NCBI GenBank assembly: GCA_963714795.1 | Contig: CAVQPS010000009.1 | Location: forward strand, 434,001-498,000 | Direction: 5' to 3' | DNA length: 64,000 nt | DNA from: DATIXJ01 sp963714795 | GTDB taxonomy: Bacteria; Bacteroidota; Ignavibacteria; UBA10030; SZUA-254 | Shown: in pieces, positions 45,072 to 53,434 of the stretch | Position numbering within the stretch: the stretch's first letter is position 1 | Layout of the letters: each line of letters starts with the position of its first letter | Made by a program: the position numbers and the translations under genes | The notes under the pieces: model-generated | The model's input: the letters and a program-made list of their open reading frames with translations, nothing else | What the model was told of the DNA's origin: nothing | The model's database searches: none

Positions 45072-45991
45072 TATGCCGTTACCATTTTTTCGATATCATG
45101 ATACGTATCGATTCCGCGAACTTCAACCGCCGGTGAAATTCGTTTTATCAAACCCTGAAGAACTTTACCCGGTCCAATTTCGACAAACGACGTCGCACCA
45201 CCGGCCACCATGTTGCGGACAGATTCATCCCATCGAACAGCGCTTGTTAATTGCTGTTCCAACAATGTACGAATTTCTTCCGCCTTTTGCACTTGACGCG
45301 CTGTGACATTGGCATACACCGGAATGCGGGCATTCTGTATCGGCGTTGCTGCCAGTGCCGTACGCAATCGTTCCCGGGCACTCTGCATCAGCGGTGAATG
45401 AAACGCTCCGCTGACAACCAATTCCTTCACGAGCTTTGCTCCTTTACTTTTCGCAAGCTCCATCGCTTTGCGAACGCCTTCGACGGAACCACTAACGACA
45501 ATTTGTCCGGGCGAATTGAAGTTTGCCGACTGGACAATGCCGGCTGAGCTTGCTTCTGTACAAAGCGCATCAACAACATCCGGCTCCAAACCGACAACGG
45601 CCGCCATCGTTCCCTTGTACTGTTGTCCGGCTTCCTGCATCAACTCACCGCGCAATCGTACCAGCTTCAATCCATCTTCAAAGGTCATCGCACCCGCAAA
45701 GACCAAAGCAGAATATTCTCCGAGCGAGTGACCGGCAGCCATCTGCGCGTCGTGCTGTTCCATCATCATGGTCAGCGCCATGCTGTGGAGAAAAATTGCC
45801 GGCTGTGTATTCTTGGTCTGGCGAAGATCGATTTCCGGACCTTCAAAACAAATCGTGCTGATCGGAACACCAAGAACGACATTTGCCTGTTCAAAAATAT
45901 TCCGCGCGGTAATACTTTTTTCCGCCAGGTCTTTTCCCATTCCCACATATTGGGAACCCTGTCCGGGAAATATGTAAGCAATCTTCGACAT
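45071..45991 (-). CDS. fabD: malonyl CoA-acyl carrier protein transacylase
   Basis: A 306-residue enzyme loading malonate onto ACP. The opening IAYIFPGQGSQYVGMGKDLA, nucleophile Ser in MAAGHSLGEYSALVFAGA, and His in VVSGAFHSPLMQSARERL are canonical, as is the Gln-rich C-terminus FVEIGPGKVLQGLIKRI. Length normal. Placed two bases after fabH in the order fabH-fabD-fabG. Confidence 0.97.
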   Translation of the reverse strand: MSKIAYIFPGQGSQYVGMGKDLAEKSITARNIFEQANVVLGVPISTICFEGPEIDLRQTKNTQPAIFLHSMALTMMMEQHDAQMAAGHSLGEYSALVFAGAMTFEDGLKLVRLRGELMQEAGQQYKGTMAAVVGLEPDVVDALCTEASSAGIVQSANFNSPGQIVVSGSVEGVRKAMELAKSKGAKLVKELVVSGAFHSPLMQSARERLRTALAATPIQNARIPVYANVTARQVQKAEEIRTLLEQQLTSAVRWDESVRNMVAGGATSFVEIGPGKVLQGLIKRISPAVEVRGIDTYHDIEKMVTA

Positions 45992-45993
45992 TG

Positions 45994-47019
45994 TTATGAA
46001 TTCTTCGGACCGTCAATTGCCCATTTTACCAATATCGCGCCCCATGTATATCCGGCGCCAAAGCTGGAAAGAACGAGCGTGTTTCCGCGTTTCAATTTTC
46101 CGTTTTGCCACCACTCGGAAAGGCATAACGGAATCGTCGCTGCCGTCGTATTACCATATTTCTCTATATTGATCATTACTTTCGACGGATCAAGGCCCAT
46201 TCTCTGCCGACACGCATCAATAATGCGAAGATTCGCCTGATGCGGAACAAGATAATCGACATCATCGCCGGTAAGGTGATGACGTTTCATGATTTCTGCA
46301 GAAACTTCCGCCATGCCGATGACGGCAACTTTAAAAACCGCTTTCCCGTCCTGGAAAATAAAGTGCATCTTCCGGTCAACCGTTTCATGCGTCGGCGGAT
46401 TGAGACTTCCGCCGCCTTTCATGTGGAGATATTCCTCGCCGCTGCCGTCGCAATATAAAATCTGATCGATAATACCGGTATCCGGATCGCTGGTCGGTTC
46501 CAGTAACACCGCGGCACCGGCGTCTCCGAAAAGAATGCAATTATTGCGGTCGGTATAATCGGTGATGGAACTCATTTTATCCGCTCCGACGACCACCACT
46601 TTCTTGTACGCGCCTGTTTGAATAAACTGAGCGCCGACAACCAACGAGAATAAAAATCCCGAACACGCGGCAGAAACATCAAATCCCCAAGCTTTTTTTG
46701 CACCGATTTTCTCCTGTATCACACAAGCCGTCGGTGGAAAAAACATATCGGGGGTGACGGTAGCCACAATGATGACATCTATTTCTTCCGGACCGATACC
46801 GCGGCGCTTGAGCATTGCTTCAATCGCTTTTGCACCGAGGTCGGATGTTGCGCCATGTTCAAGAATCCTCCGCTCACGAATACCGGTGCGCGTGTAAATC
46901 CATTCATCGGTGGTATCGACCATTTTCTCGAGATCCGCATTCGAGAGAATTTTGTCCGGAACATAATGTCCGACAGCGGTTATTGCCGCATGAATACGAT
47001 TGGGTGATTCCTGTTTCAT
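45994..47019 (-). CDS. fabH: 3-oxoacyl-[acyl-carrier-protein] synthase III
   Basis: A 341-residue initiating condensing enzyme using acyl-CoA and malonyl-ACP. Seen: EWIYTRTGIRERRI near 40, the catalytic Cys119 in FDVSAACSGFLFSLVVGAQF, DYLVPHQANLRIIDACRQRM with the catalytic His, and IEKYGNTTAATIPLCLSEWW with the Asn. Its start overlaps plsX by four bases. Branched-chain versus straight-chain primer preference cannot be read from the sequence. Confidence 0.97.
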   Translation of the reverse strand: MKQESPNRIHAAITAVGHYVPDKILSNADLEKMVDTTDEWIYTRTGIRERRILEHGATSDLGAKAIEAMLKRRGIGPEEIDVIIVATVTPDMFFPPTACVIQEKIGAKKAWGFDVSAACSGFLFSLVVGAQFIQTGAYKKVVVVGADKMSSITDYTDRNNCILFGDAGAAVLLEPTSDPDTGIIDQILYCDGSGEEYLHMKGGGSLNPPTHETVDRKMHFIFQDGKAVFKVAVIGMAEVSAEIMKRHHLTGDDVDYLVPHQANLRIIDACRQRMGLDPSKVMINIEKYGNTTAATIPLCLSEWWQNGKLKRGNTLVLSSFGAGYTWGAILVKWAIDGPKNS

Positions 47020-48035
47020 TGCGCTGAGACGAGTGCTTGTTGAATATGGTGATTGATATTTTTTCGAACTAATTCTTCCGCACGAAAAATCATATTTTTG
47101 ATTGCCTTTGGCGTCGACGATCCATGACCGATAATGGAAACACCTTTTACGCCGAGAATCGGCACGCCGCCGGATTCTTCATAATCCAAACTTTTCAACG
47201 CGTTTCGCAGCGTCGGCCGCATCAATGCGCCGACAAGTTTTGTGTAGAAACTCTTTTCGGCAACCTGTTTCAACCGGCTTTTAAAAAATGACGGCACGCT
47301 TTCACCGAATTTAAGGATGACATTGCCGACAAATCCGTCGCAGACGACCACATGCGCTTTGCCGTTCAGAATATCGCGGCCTTCGACATTGCCGATAAAG
47401 TTCAACGTACTGTTTTTCAACAGTTGATACGCTTCCTTTGCCACTTCGTTTCCTTTGGAATCTTCTTCGCCGATATTCAGCAACCCGACGGTCGGGCTTT
47501 CAACATTGAGCATCGCGCGAACATAGATACTTCCCATCACACCGAATTCGTATAAATGCTGCGGCTTACAATCTACGTTCGCTCCCGCATCAAGCAACAG
47601 ACAAACGCCGTTGACGGTCGGTAAGAACGCTCCAATCGTGGGGCGACCGATACCTTCGATCCTGCCGAGAATAAGCGTCGATGCCGACATGACTGCGCCG
47701 GAATGTCCTGCGCTGACAAAAGCATCGGCTTTTCCTTCTTTGTGCAGTGTAATGCCGACACTGATGGAAGAATTTTTTTTCTGGCGCACCCCGACGGTTG
47801 CGGCATCGTGCATATCGATCACTTCGGGTGCGTCCACAATTTGAAAAGACAATTCGCCGTGCTGGTGTTGCCGGAGTTCACGTTCAATAATTGATTTCGG
47901 TCCGACCAGCAATACGGCAAGACGGTTTCCGGCTTCCCGCATGGCATCAATCGCTCCGGCAATGACGTTTCGAGGGGCAAAATCACCTCCCATGGCGTCA
48001 ACCGCAATCCGTATGTTCGATTGTCCTGATTCCAA
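47016..48035 (-). CDS. plsX: phosphate acyltransferase PlsX
   Basis: A 339-residue enzyme making acyl-phosphate from acyl-ACP, the entry to phospholipid synthesis with PlsY. Signature strings: IRIAVDAMGGDFAPRNVIAG, VDAPEVIDMHDA, AFVSAGHSGAVMSASTLILG, LLLDAGANVDCKP, NIGEEDSKGNEVAKEAYQLL and VCDGFVGNVILKFGES. Length normal. It links the ribosomal protein L32 gene to the fab genes, the standard arrangement rpmF-plsX-fabH. Confidence 0.97.
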   Translation of the reverse strand: MESGQSNIRIAVDAMGGDFAPRNVIAGAIDAMREAGNRLAVLLVGPKSIIERELRQHQHGELSFQIVDAPEVIDMHDAATVGVRQKKNSSISVGITLHKEGKADAFVSAGHSGAVMSASTLILGRIEGIGRPTIGAFLPTVNGVCLLLDAGANVDCKPQHLYEFGVMGSIYVRAMLNVESPTVGLLNIGEEDSKGNEVAKEAYQLLKNSTLNFIGNVEGRDILNGKAHVVVCDGFVGNVILKFGESVPSFFKSRLKQVAEKSFYTKLVGALMRPTLRNALKSLDYEESGGVPILGVKGVSIIGHGSSTPKAIKNMIFRAEELVRKNINHHIQQALVSAQ

Positions 48036-48117
48036 GAGAATGTTGTGTGAGCTTTCGATCGGTTATCCGGTTAGCGATACTGATCTGTCGCGATCGCGAA
48101 TGTCGGCACGGAAATGA

Positions 48118-48300
48118 TTATGATTCTTTCGGAACAACAATGGAACGCCCGTGATAGTAGCCGCAATTCGGGCATGCGCGGTGCAGGAGTTTATGTTCGT
48201 GGCAATTCGGACATTCCGCAGTCGACGGGGCTGTTGCTTTGTAATGCGTCCGGCGTTTTGCCCCGCGGGATTTCGAATGTCGTCGTTTGGGATTTGGCAT
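48118..48300 (-). CDS. rpmF: 50S ribosomal protein L32
   Basis: A 60-residue ribosomal protein. MPNPKRRHSKSRGAKRRTHY is the standard start, and the two CxxC pairs (CPNC near 30, CPNC near 43) form a zinc ribbon, so this is the zinc-binding form. Lies between DUF177 and plsX as in most bacteria. Confidence 0.97.
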   Translation of the reverse strand: MPNPKRRHSKSRGAKRRTHYKATAPSTAECPNCHEHKLLHRACPNCGYYHGRSIVVPKES

Positions 48301-48333
48301 TGCGTGATTCCTCTCTTAATTTTTCAGATTTCT

Positions 48334-48915
48334 TTATTTCGATAAATTTTGTAACCCGCTCCAGCGTGAATCAATCATCTCTTTTGTACAATCGCATGAA
48401 GCATGATTCCAGTTTGTTCCGCACCGCGGGCATAAGCCCTTACACTCTTCTGTACATAACAGCTTGAGCGGAACCGCGAGCAGAAGCACTTGCCGGACAT
48501 CTTCCCGGAGATCGATCGTTACCGTATCGGGACTGATGACCTGAACTTCGTCATCGGGAAACCGACCGCTTTCCGTTTCGTCATACAGATAGAACATCGT
48601 ATATCCGGTTGCAATGGGTCGCTCGAATTCATCAAGACAGCGGTCGCATCCGAACACGCCCACCGTGCGGATGTCCGCTTTCAGATACATCTGCCGCGAA
48701 GCTTTGTCGAGACGTGCATCGATTTCTACCGGCTTGGAAAATTGTGCGTCGAGTCCGACTTCTGCCGGTGAAGCAGAAAAATGATATTCGTGAATTCCAC
48801 TGGAAAGTCCGGAAATACGAATCTTCAGTTCACTCTTATTCGATTCCGATTTTCGCAATGAACTCTTTTTCCTTTCCAAACGCTGAAAATCACTACATTT
48901 TGAACGAAAACCCAA
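48334..48915 (-). CDS. yceD: DUF177 (YceD-like) protein
   Basis: A DUF177 protein implicated in 23S rRNA maturation or ribosome assembly and cotranscribed with rpmF. Seen: the first conserved strand LKIRISGLSSGIHEYHFS, FGCDRCLDEFERPI with a CxxC, and the C-terminal zinc-like CTEECKGLCPRCG and HASCDC. The only in-frame ATG before the conserved part is 48915, but a promoter -10 box at 48918-48923 would start RNA near 48911, below this ATG; TTG at 48856-48858 is a likelier start. Leads the whole lipid operon. Confidence 0.87.
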   Translation of the reverse strand: MGFRSKCSDFQRLERKKSSLRKSESNKSELKIRISGLSSGIHEYHFSASPAEVGLDAQFSKPVEIDARLDKASRQMYLKADIRTVGVFGCDRCLDEFERPIATGYTMFYLYDETESGRFPDDEVQVISPDTVTIDLREDVRQVLLLAVPLKLLCTEECKGLCPRCGTNWNHASCDCTKEMIDSRWSGLQNLSK

Positions 48916-48917
48916 TT

Positions 48918-48946
48918 AATATATGAATTTATCATAGTAGAGTCAA
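48918..48946 (-). promoter_or_regulatory. sigma70-like promoter of the DUF177-rpmF-plsX-fab-rnc operon
   Basis: On the minus strand TTGACT (48946-48941) is followed after 17 bases by TATATT (48923-48918). It is the best promoter match in the window and lies immediately upstream of the lipid operon. The predicted start near 48911 is inside the longest DUF177 open frame. Confidence 0.6.
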
Positions 48947-49042
48947 GGAAACGTCTGTCTCGATTTTTTTAGAAGAACTATGAGTATTCTATCGATTTAA
49001 ATTGATTTTCAAACCATCTATTTGTTCACAAGAAGATTCCCC

Positions 49043-49071
49043 TTGCCTCAAGAGCAAATATTTAGTATCTT
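49043..49071 (+). promoter_or_regulatory. sigma70-like promoter of the cold-shock leader
   Basis: TTGCCT (49043-49048), 17-base spacer, TATCTT (49066-49071). A start near 49078 would give a transcript with about 354 nt before the cold-shock ATG at 49432. The -10 box is identical to that of hutI. Confidence 0.45.
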
Positions 49072-49077
49072 GAAAAT

Positions 49078-49431
49078 GCCAAACAACAGTACACCGTTTT
49101 TGCCCCGTGAAGGATAAAGAGTAGGCCTCCCGAGCGGGGTGGCATTGCCAGCTTTTACGTTGTAGTTGCAGATGTAATCCCCGTGCCCGTTCAACTTTCT
49201 TGAACATTCCACGAGGTGTGCCATCGCAAGCATAAGCGTCCCTGTGTGATGATCGGTTGTGGAGGAGCGAAGTCTTATCGTGCAGTGAGTGACCACAATC
49301 CACATTGGAGTTGATGCGTAAAAAGCCAAAAAGATCTGGCCTAGTCGGAGAGTATGACGCGTGCGTCATGGTCTCCGGCAGAGCGGAGCCTCGGGTACAT
49401 TTTTATCAACTTTTTTGAAAGGATTCACTCC
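49078..49431 (+). ncRNA. long structured 5-prime leader of the cold-shock gene, or an independent RNA
   Basis: Over 350 bases without a convincing plus-strand gene between a promoter-like site (49043-49071) and the cold-shock ATG. Several hairpins are visible: GCCTCCCG paired loosely with CGGGGTGGC near 49124-49142, GTTCA/TGAAC near 49189-49205, AGCCA/TGGC near 49324-49340, and a strong one at 49346-49377 (CGGAGA with TCTCCG enclosing ATGACGC with GCGTCAT). Long leaders that refold with temperature are known for cspA mRNAs; whether this is one is inference. It does not match tmRNA, RNase P RNA or SRP RNA motifs that I can recognise. Two overlapping minus-strand open frames here are not protein-like. 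Confidence 0.4.
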
Positions 49432-49632
49432 ATGGAACAGGGCACTGTGAAATGGTTCAACGGAGCCAAAGGATATGGCTTCATTTCACGTCAAAACGGC
49501 GAAGATGTTTTCGTCCACTTCAAGGCGATCGTCGGTGATGGCTACCGCACCTTGAATGAAGGCGATAAAGTCCAGTTTGATGTGGAAAAAGGACCGAAGG
49601 GGTTGCAAGCAGCAAACGTAACGAAAGTGTAA
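49432..49632 (+). CDS. cspA: cold-shock domain protein
   Basis: A 66-residue cold-shock protein with RNP1 KGYGFIS and RNP2 DVFVHFKAI in the standard MEQGTVKWFNGAKGYGF start. It binds single-stranded RNA and acts as an RNA chaperone. ATG 49432 follows AAAGGA-type ribosome binding sequence at 49419-49424; longer upstream frames are artefacts. A rho-independent terminator follows directly. The long leader upstream suggests post-transcriptional control. Confidence 0.95.
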   Translation: MEQGTVKWFNGAKGYGFISRQNGEDVFVHFKAIVGDGYRTLNEGDKVQFDVEKGPKGLQAANVTKV

Positions 49633-49652
49633 TGCTGTAACTTCGACGTAGG

Positions 49653-49691
49653 AACCCCAGCCGGTCACAAATTGCTGGCTGGGGTTTTTTT
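49653..49691 (+). terminator. rho-independent terminator after the first cold-shock gene
   Basis: AACCCCAGCC (49653-49662) pairs perfectly with GGCTGGGGTT (49677-49686), followed by a T7 run to 49691. It lies 21 bases after the stop codon and separates the two cold-shock genes into independent transcripts. Confidence 0.9.
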
Positions 49692-49724
49692 GTAGCACAT
49701 TTTTTTCATCAGGAGAAAGAGCGT

Positions 49725-49928
49725 ATGGCGCAAGGCACAGTTAAATTTTATAACCCGGTGAAAGGATTCGGTTTTATTACGACCGACGCCGGTGAGGAAA
49801 TTTTTTTCCACAAAAGTAATGTCAAGAATACAGGGTTTCGCGACGTTCTCGTACAGGGCGACAACGTACAGTTCGAAGAGAAACAGGAACAAAAAGGAAA
49901 GCGGGCATACAATATCTGCCGTGTGTAA
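49725..49928 (+). CDS. cold-shock domain protein, second copy
   Basis: A 67-residue cold-shock domain protein with RNP1 KGFGFIT and RNP2 EIFFHKSNV. It is clearly paralogous to the preceding gene but diverged (KFYNPVKGF instead of KWFNGAKGY). A GGAGAAAG ribosome-binding sequence lies upstream of ATG 49725. It has its own terminator, and the terminator between the two genes implies a separate promoter or read-through. Tandem csp genes allow different temperature responses. Confidence 0.94.
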   Translation: MAQGTVKFYNPVKGFGFITTDAGEEIFFHKSNVKNTGFRDVLVQGDNVQFEEKQEQKGKRAYNICRV

Positions 49929-49936
49929 TTCTTTAT

Positions 49937-49969
49937 GAGACGCATCAACACGGTGCGTCTCTTTTTTTT
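49937..49969 (+). terminator. rho-independent terminator after the second cold-shock gene
   Basis: GAGACGCA (49937-49944) pairs with TGCGTCTC (49954-49961) and is followed by eight T. It separates the plus-strand cold-shock gene from the convergent priA and may serve both directions. Confidence 0.88.
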
Positions 49970-49974
49970 CCTCC

Positions 49975-52546
49975 CTACATCATTCCAACCGGATCAACAT
50001 CAATCATAACCTGCACCGACCGGGATTTCCCTTCCGACGATAACCGGTACACATGTAACGCTTTCTCCACAACTCTGTGTAATTGATGACCCGACGGATC
50101 GGTTTCTTTTTTACTTTTCAGAACGATATGCCAGCGAAAATTTCCCTTGAGTTTCGATAAAACCGCGCTTGACGGTCCTAAAATGATTGAAGATTGATTT
50201 TGTCGTTTCAGATAACCGGCAAAATTTTGCGCATGATTCATCACTTCGTTTTCATTCTTTCCTTTGAATTCAATAAGAATCAGCCGCGAACCGGGCGGAT
50301 AGCGCAGTTCCGTGCGAAGTTCTTTCTCTTCATCATAAAATGATTTGAAATCATGCGTCAGCACATGATGGAGCGCTTCATGCTTCGGCTGGTGTGTTTG
50401 AATGATAACTTCGCCGGCAAGCGCACTGCGTCCTGCCCGCCCCGCAACCTGCGTGAGGAGCTGGAACGTTCTCTCCGCCGAACGAAAATCGGGCAGAAGC
50501 ATTTGTGTGTCGGCTGAAATAACGCCGACAAGCGTGACACGCGAAAAATCCAATCCCTTCGCCACCATTTGTGTGCCGAGAAGAATATCGGCATCGCCAT
50601 CGGAGAATTTTTTCAGAATCTTTTCGTGCGCACCTCGGCTCGTTGTCGTGTCAAGATCCATCCGTGCAATCCGCGCTCCTGGAAAAAGCGCAGTCAGTTC
50701 TTCTTCAACTTTCTGCGTGCCGATGCCGCGGTATTGGATGTCGACAGAAGAACATTGCGGACAAACATCCGGCGGCTTTTTTACCATCCCGCAATAATGA
50801 CAGCGCAAATGTTTTTTCGTGAGATGATAGGTCAGAGAAATCTGACAGTTATCGCACATCTCGACGTAACCGCAGTCGGGACATTCGACAAACGGAGCAA
50901 ATCCGCGCCGGTTCTGAAGAAGTATGATTCCTTCCTTTTTTTGCAGACGATCTTCGATATGTTCTTTCAGCAAATTCGAAATCGATCCGAATTCAAATTT
51001 CCGTTTCGATGCACGCGCCTGAACGGCGTCCGTTTTAAATTCTTCTTTCCGTGATGCACGAAATTCTTCTAATTTCTTTTTTCGCTCTTCCGTCATATCG
51101 ACAATCGTGATGACGCGGAAGCTGCGCATTGTCGACACGTTCCGGCAATTCGAGCAGTGTGAATTTCCCGCTCAGTGCATTTGCGTACGATTCAAACGAC
51201 GGCGTCGCGGAACCGAGCACGACCACGGCATTCAATTTCTGCGCACGCACCAGCGCAACATCCCGCGCATGATACCGCGGCGTCTGGTCGAATTGCTTGT
51301 ACGACGGCTCCTGCTCTTCGTCGACAACAATCAAACCGATATTTTTCAACGGAGCGAACACGGCTGAGCGCGGACCGATAACAATCGAACATTTTCCCTC
51401 GTGCGCTGCACGCCATGTATCGTATCGCTCGCCGAGCGACATCCGGCTGTGCATCACCGCTACTTTCTCGCCGAAGTGAAATCTGAATCGCTGCACGATC
51501 TGCGGCGTCAATGCAATTTCCGGAACAAGCATAATTGCCGTTTTGCCGCTGTTCAGTGTTTCACGAATCGCGTCTATATATACCTGCGTTTTGCCGCTTC
51601 CGGTCACACCGTGAAGGAGAAATGCATGAAATTGGTTTTTTGTAATTGCTTCCGTAATCGATTGAAATGCCGATTGCTGATGCACATTCAGCACGATGTT
51701 CTGCGCACCGGGCGGTGGCTCATAAGTGTCGAATGCCTGTGCACGTTTCACTTCACGCTTGCTGATTGTGATAAGGTTTTTTCTTGCAAGCGATGTCACT
51801 GAAGAAAGCGAACTGTGAGAATTTTTCAGCAAATTGGTAACGGAAATTACCGGCGCTTCAAATAAAAGCAATGCTTTGATAACCGCCGTCTGTTTTGCAA
51901 AACGTTTTGATGATCGCATGTTACGTCGAGCCATTCCTGCCATTGTTTTCGTGAAGATTCCGACAATTCAATAACCTGCTCGAATTTCGGTTTTCCTTTT
52001 TGCTTTCGGCAATTCTTCTTCGATGCGGACGATGCCTCGTTCTGCAAGCTCATTAATGATTTTTGAAATACTTTTCGCTTTCAGCAATGTTTGAATCTGG
52101 CTGATGCTCAATGAACCGTGTTCCTGCAAATGCCGGATGATGGACATTTGTTTCGGGCTTACATTTTTGTCTGAAACCGATTGATCGCCGGAGAGCGTAA
52201 GCGTTACGCGGCGTTTGCCTGCCTGAAACGATCCTTGGACGAGCACGGTTTTCAGAACTTCGCCAAGCGGTGCAAAATAATAGTCGGCGATCCATTTCGT
52301 TAAATACAGAAGCTCATCGGAAAGAAGCGGCTCGGCGTCGATGATGTCCAGAACAGATTTGATATTTGGGACATCCGGTTTGCGATGCGAGACTGCGACG
52401 ATGAATCCGGTGAGCGTTCGTTTCCCGAACGGCACGACAACACGCACGCCTGCCTTTGCCGCCTGCGAAAGTTCCGGCGGAACGCTGTACGAAAATATTG
52501 TATCGACCGCTACGGGAACGGCAACATCGACAAACAGTTGTGACAT
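49975..52546 (-). pseudogene. priA: primosomal protein N-prime (PriA), broken by three apparent frameshifts
   Basis: Together the pieces make a full PriA helicase (replication restart). N-terminal DNA-binding domain from MSQLFVDVAVPVAVDTIF (ATG at 52546) to about 52000; a short stretch in another frame (PKFEQVIELSESSRKQWQEW, about 51945-52000); the helicase core back in the first frame (51943-51120) with Walker A GVTGSGKTQVY and DEEQEPSYKQ; and the C-terminal part in the second frame (about 51110-49975) with the zinc-binding CPDCGYVEMCDNCQ, CHYCGMVKKPPDVCPQC and LLTQVAGRAGRSALAGEV. All motifs are intact apart from the shifts, so indel errors in the assembly are a serious alternative to a real lesion. 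Confidence 0.92.
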
Positions 52547-52613
52547 GTGTGAAATGATTTTGATGGTTGAAGAAAATGTCGTGAAAAAAGGATGGAGATG
52601 CAAACCACCCCGA

Positions 52614-52666
52614 AACCTTGCGAAGGTGAAATTTATCCCGCTGAAAGCGGGAACCTTCGCAAGGTT
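52614..52666. repeat. nested inverted repeat (14-bp arms with inner hairpin)
   Basis: AACCTTGCGAAGGT (52614-52627) pairs perfectly with ACCTTCGCAAGGTT (52653-52666). The loop contains its own hairpin CCCGCT/AGCGGG (52637-52642, 52646-52651), and each arm is also self-complementary around GCG. It lies between priA and the restriction-modification island, about 70 bases upstream of the priA start. It resembles dispersed REP-like palindromes; only this copy is seen. Confidence 0.6.
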
Positions 52667-52882
52667 AGCCCGCTTGACAAAGAGCATGCGGTTTTGTAAT
52701 TTGCATTCCAATGCAGAGATTGCGGTGGAGGATTATCGTTCTTACCAAACGATTCACGGTGAAACTTCATTAAAAAGACGAAAGGCGCAATTAAAAAGTT
52801 ACGCGCAACACCCCTTACAGTTTTTGAGTTGGATTAGTTTTGATTACATTTAGACATCCGACCATTCAAGAAATGAAAATAG

Positions 52883-53428
52883 ATGCCAAATTACATTCGG
52901 AATGCTCAAACAGCCTTTACTCCCCGTAATGCAGAAACGATTCACTCAATTTTAGATATTGAACTCCAAGACGGTCTAATACTTTATGTTTTTCCGGGCT
53001 CGCTGAGTCCAAACGACATTTGGCTGAAGTATCGCAAGCTTAATTCGCGTGTCAGAACACCCAAACATATCCATTGGGCTGTTGATCTCCTGATCAAGAA
53101 GTTCTTGAGCAGAGACCTGACGAACACTCTATTGGAAGTCTTCCGTCACTGCTGGGATAACGTACAAGGACTCCCGGCCAGAGATGCAGATTCTATAATC
53201 GGAAGCTTGTCAATCGCTCAGAACCAAAACTACGTTCACCAATTTGAGCCTTTGAATGGTTTGGGTTTCTTCAGGGTCGACTTTCTTCTTCACTTGATGG
53301 AATTGTTAATGCTGCAGGAAAAGTCGAACAACCCTAACGAGTATATGTTCAAAGAGGTTCTTGATGGACTTCTCAATTCCAGTGATCTGTACAAAATAAT
53401 ATCAACCGTAAATCACAGAGGTAGATAG
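52883..53428 (+). CDS. hypothetical protein at the edge of the R-M island
   Basis: Not recognised. A complete 181-residue frame from ATG 52883, no signal peptide, mixed composition with helical blocks (AVDLLIKKFLSRDLTNTLLE, VDFLLHLMELLMLQEKSNNP). It sits immediately upstream of the broken adenine methylase gene, with 6 bases from its stop to the methylase ATG, so it was probably part of the same restriction-modification unit. Codon use and AT content differ from the flanking chromosomal genes, in keeping with acquired DNA. It may be an intact relic with no partner left. Confidence 0.6.
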   Translation: MPNYIRNAQTAFTPRNAETIHSILDIELQDGLILYVFPGSLSPNDIWLKYRKLNSRVRTPKHIHWAVDLLIKKFLSRDLTNTLLEVFRHCWDNVQGLPARDADSIIGSLSIAQNQNYVHQFEPLNGLGFFRVDFLLHLMELLMLQEKSNNPNEYMFKEVLDGLLNSSDLYKIISTVNHRGR

Positions 53429-53434
53429 ACTCTA

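Noticed and set aside
49078..49431. tmRNA, RNase P RNA or SRP RNA in the cold-shock leader
   Set aside because: No tag reading frame ending in ALAA-like codons followed by a stop, no GAGGAAAGTCC-type RNase P motif and no SRP tetraloop helix could be found on either strand.
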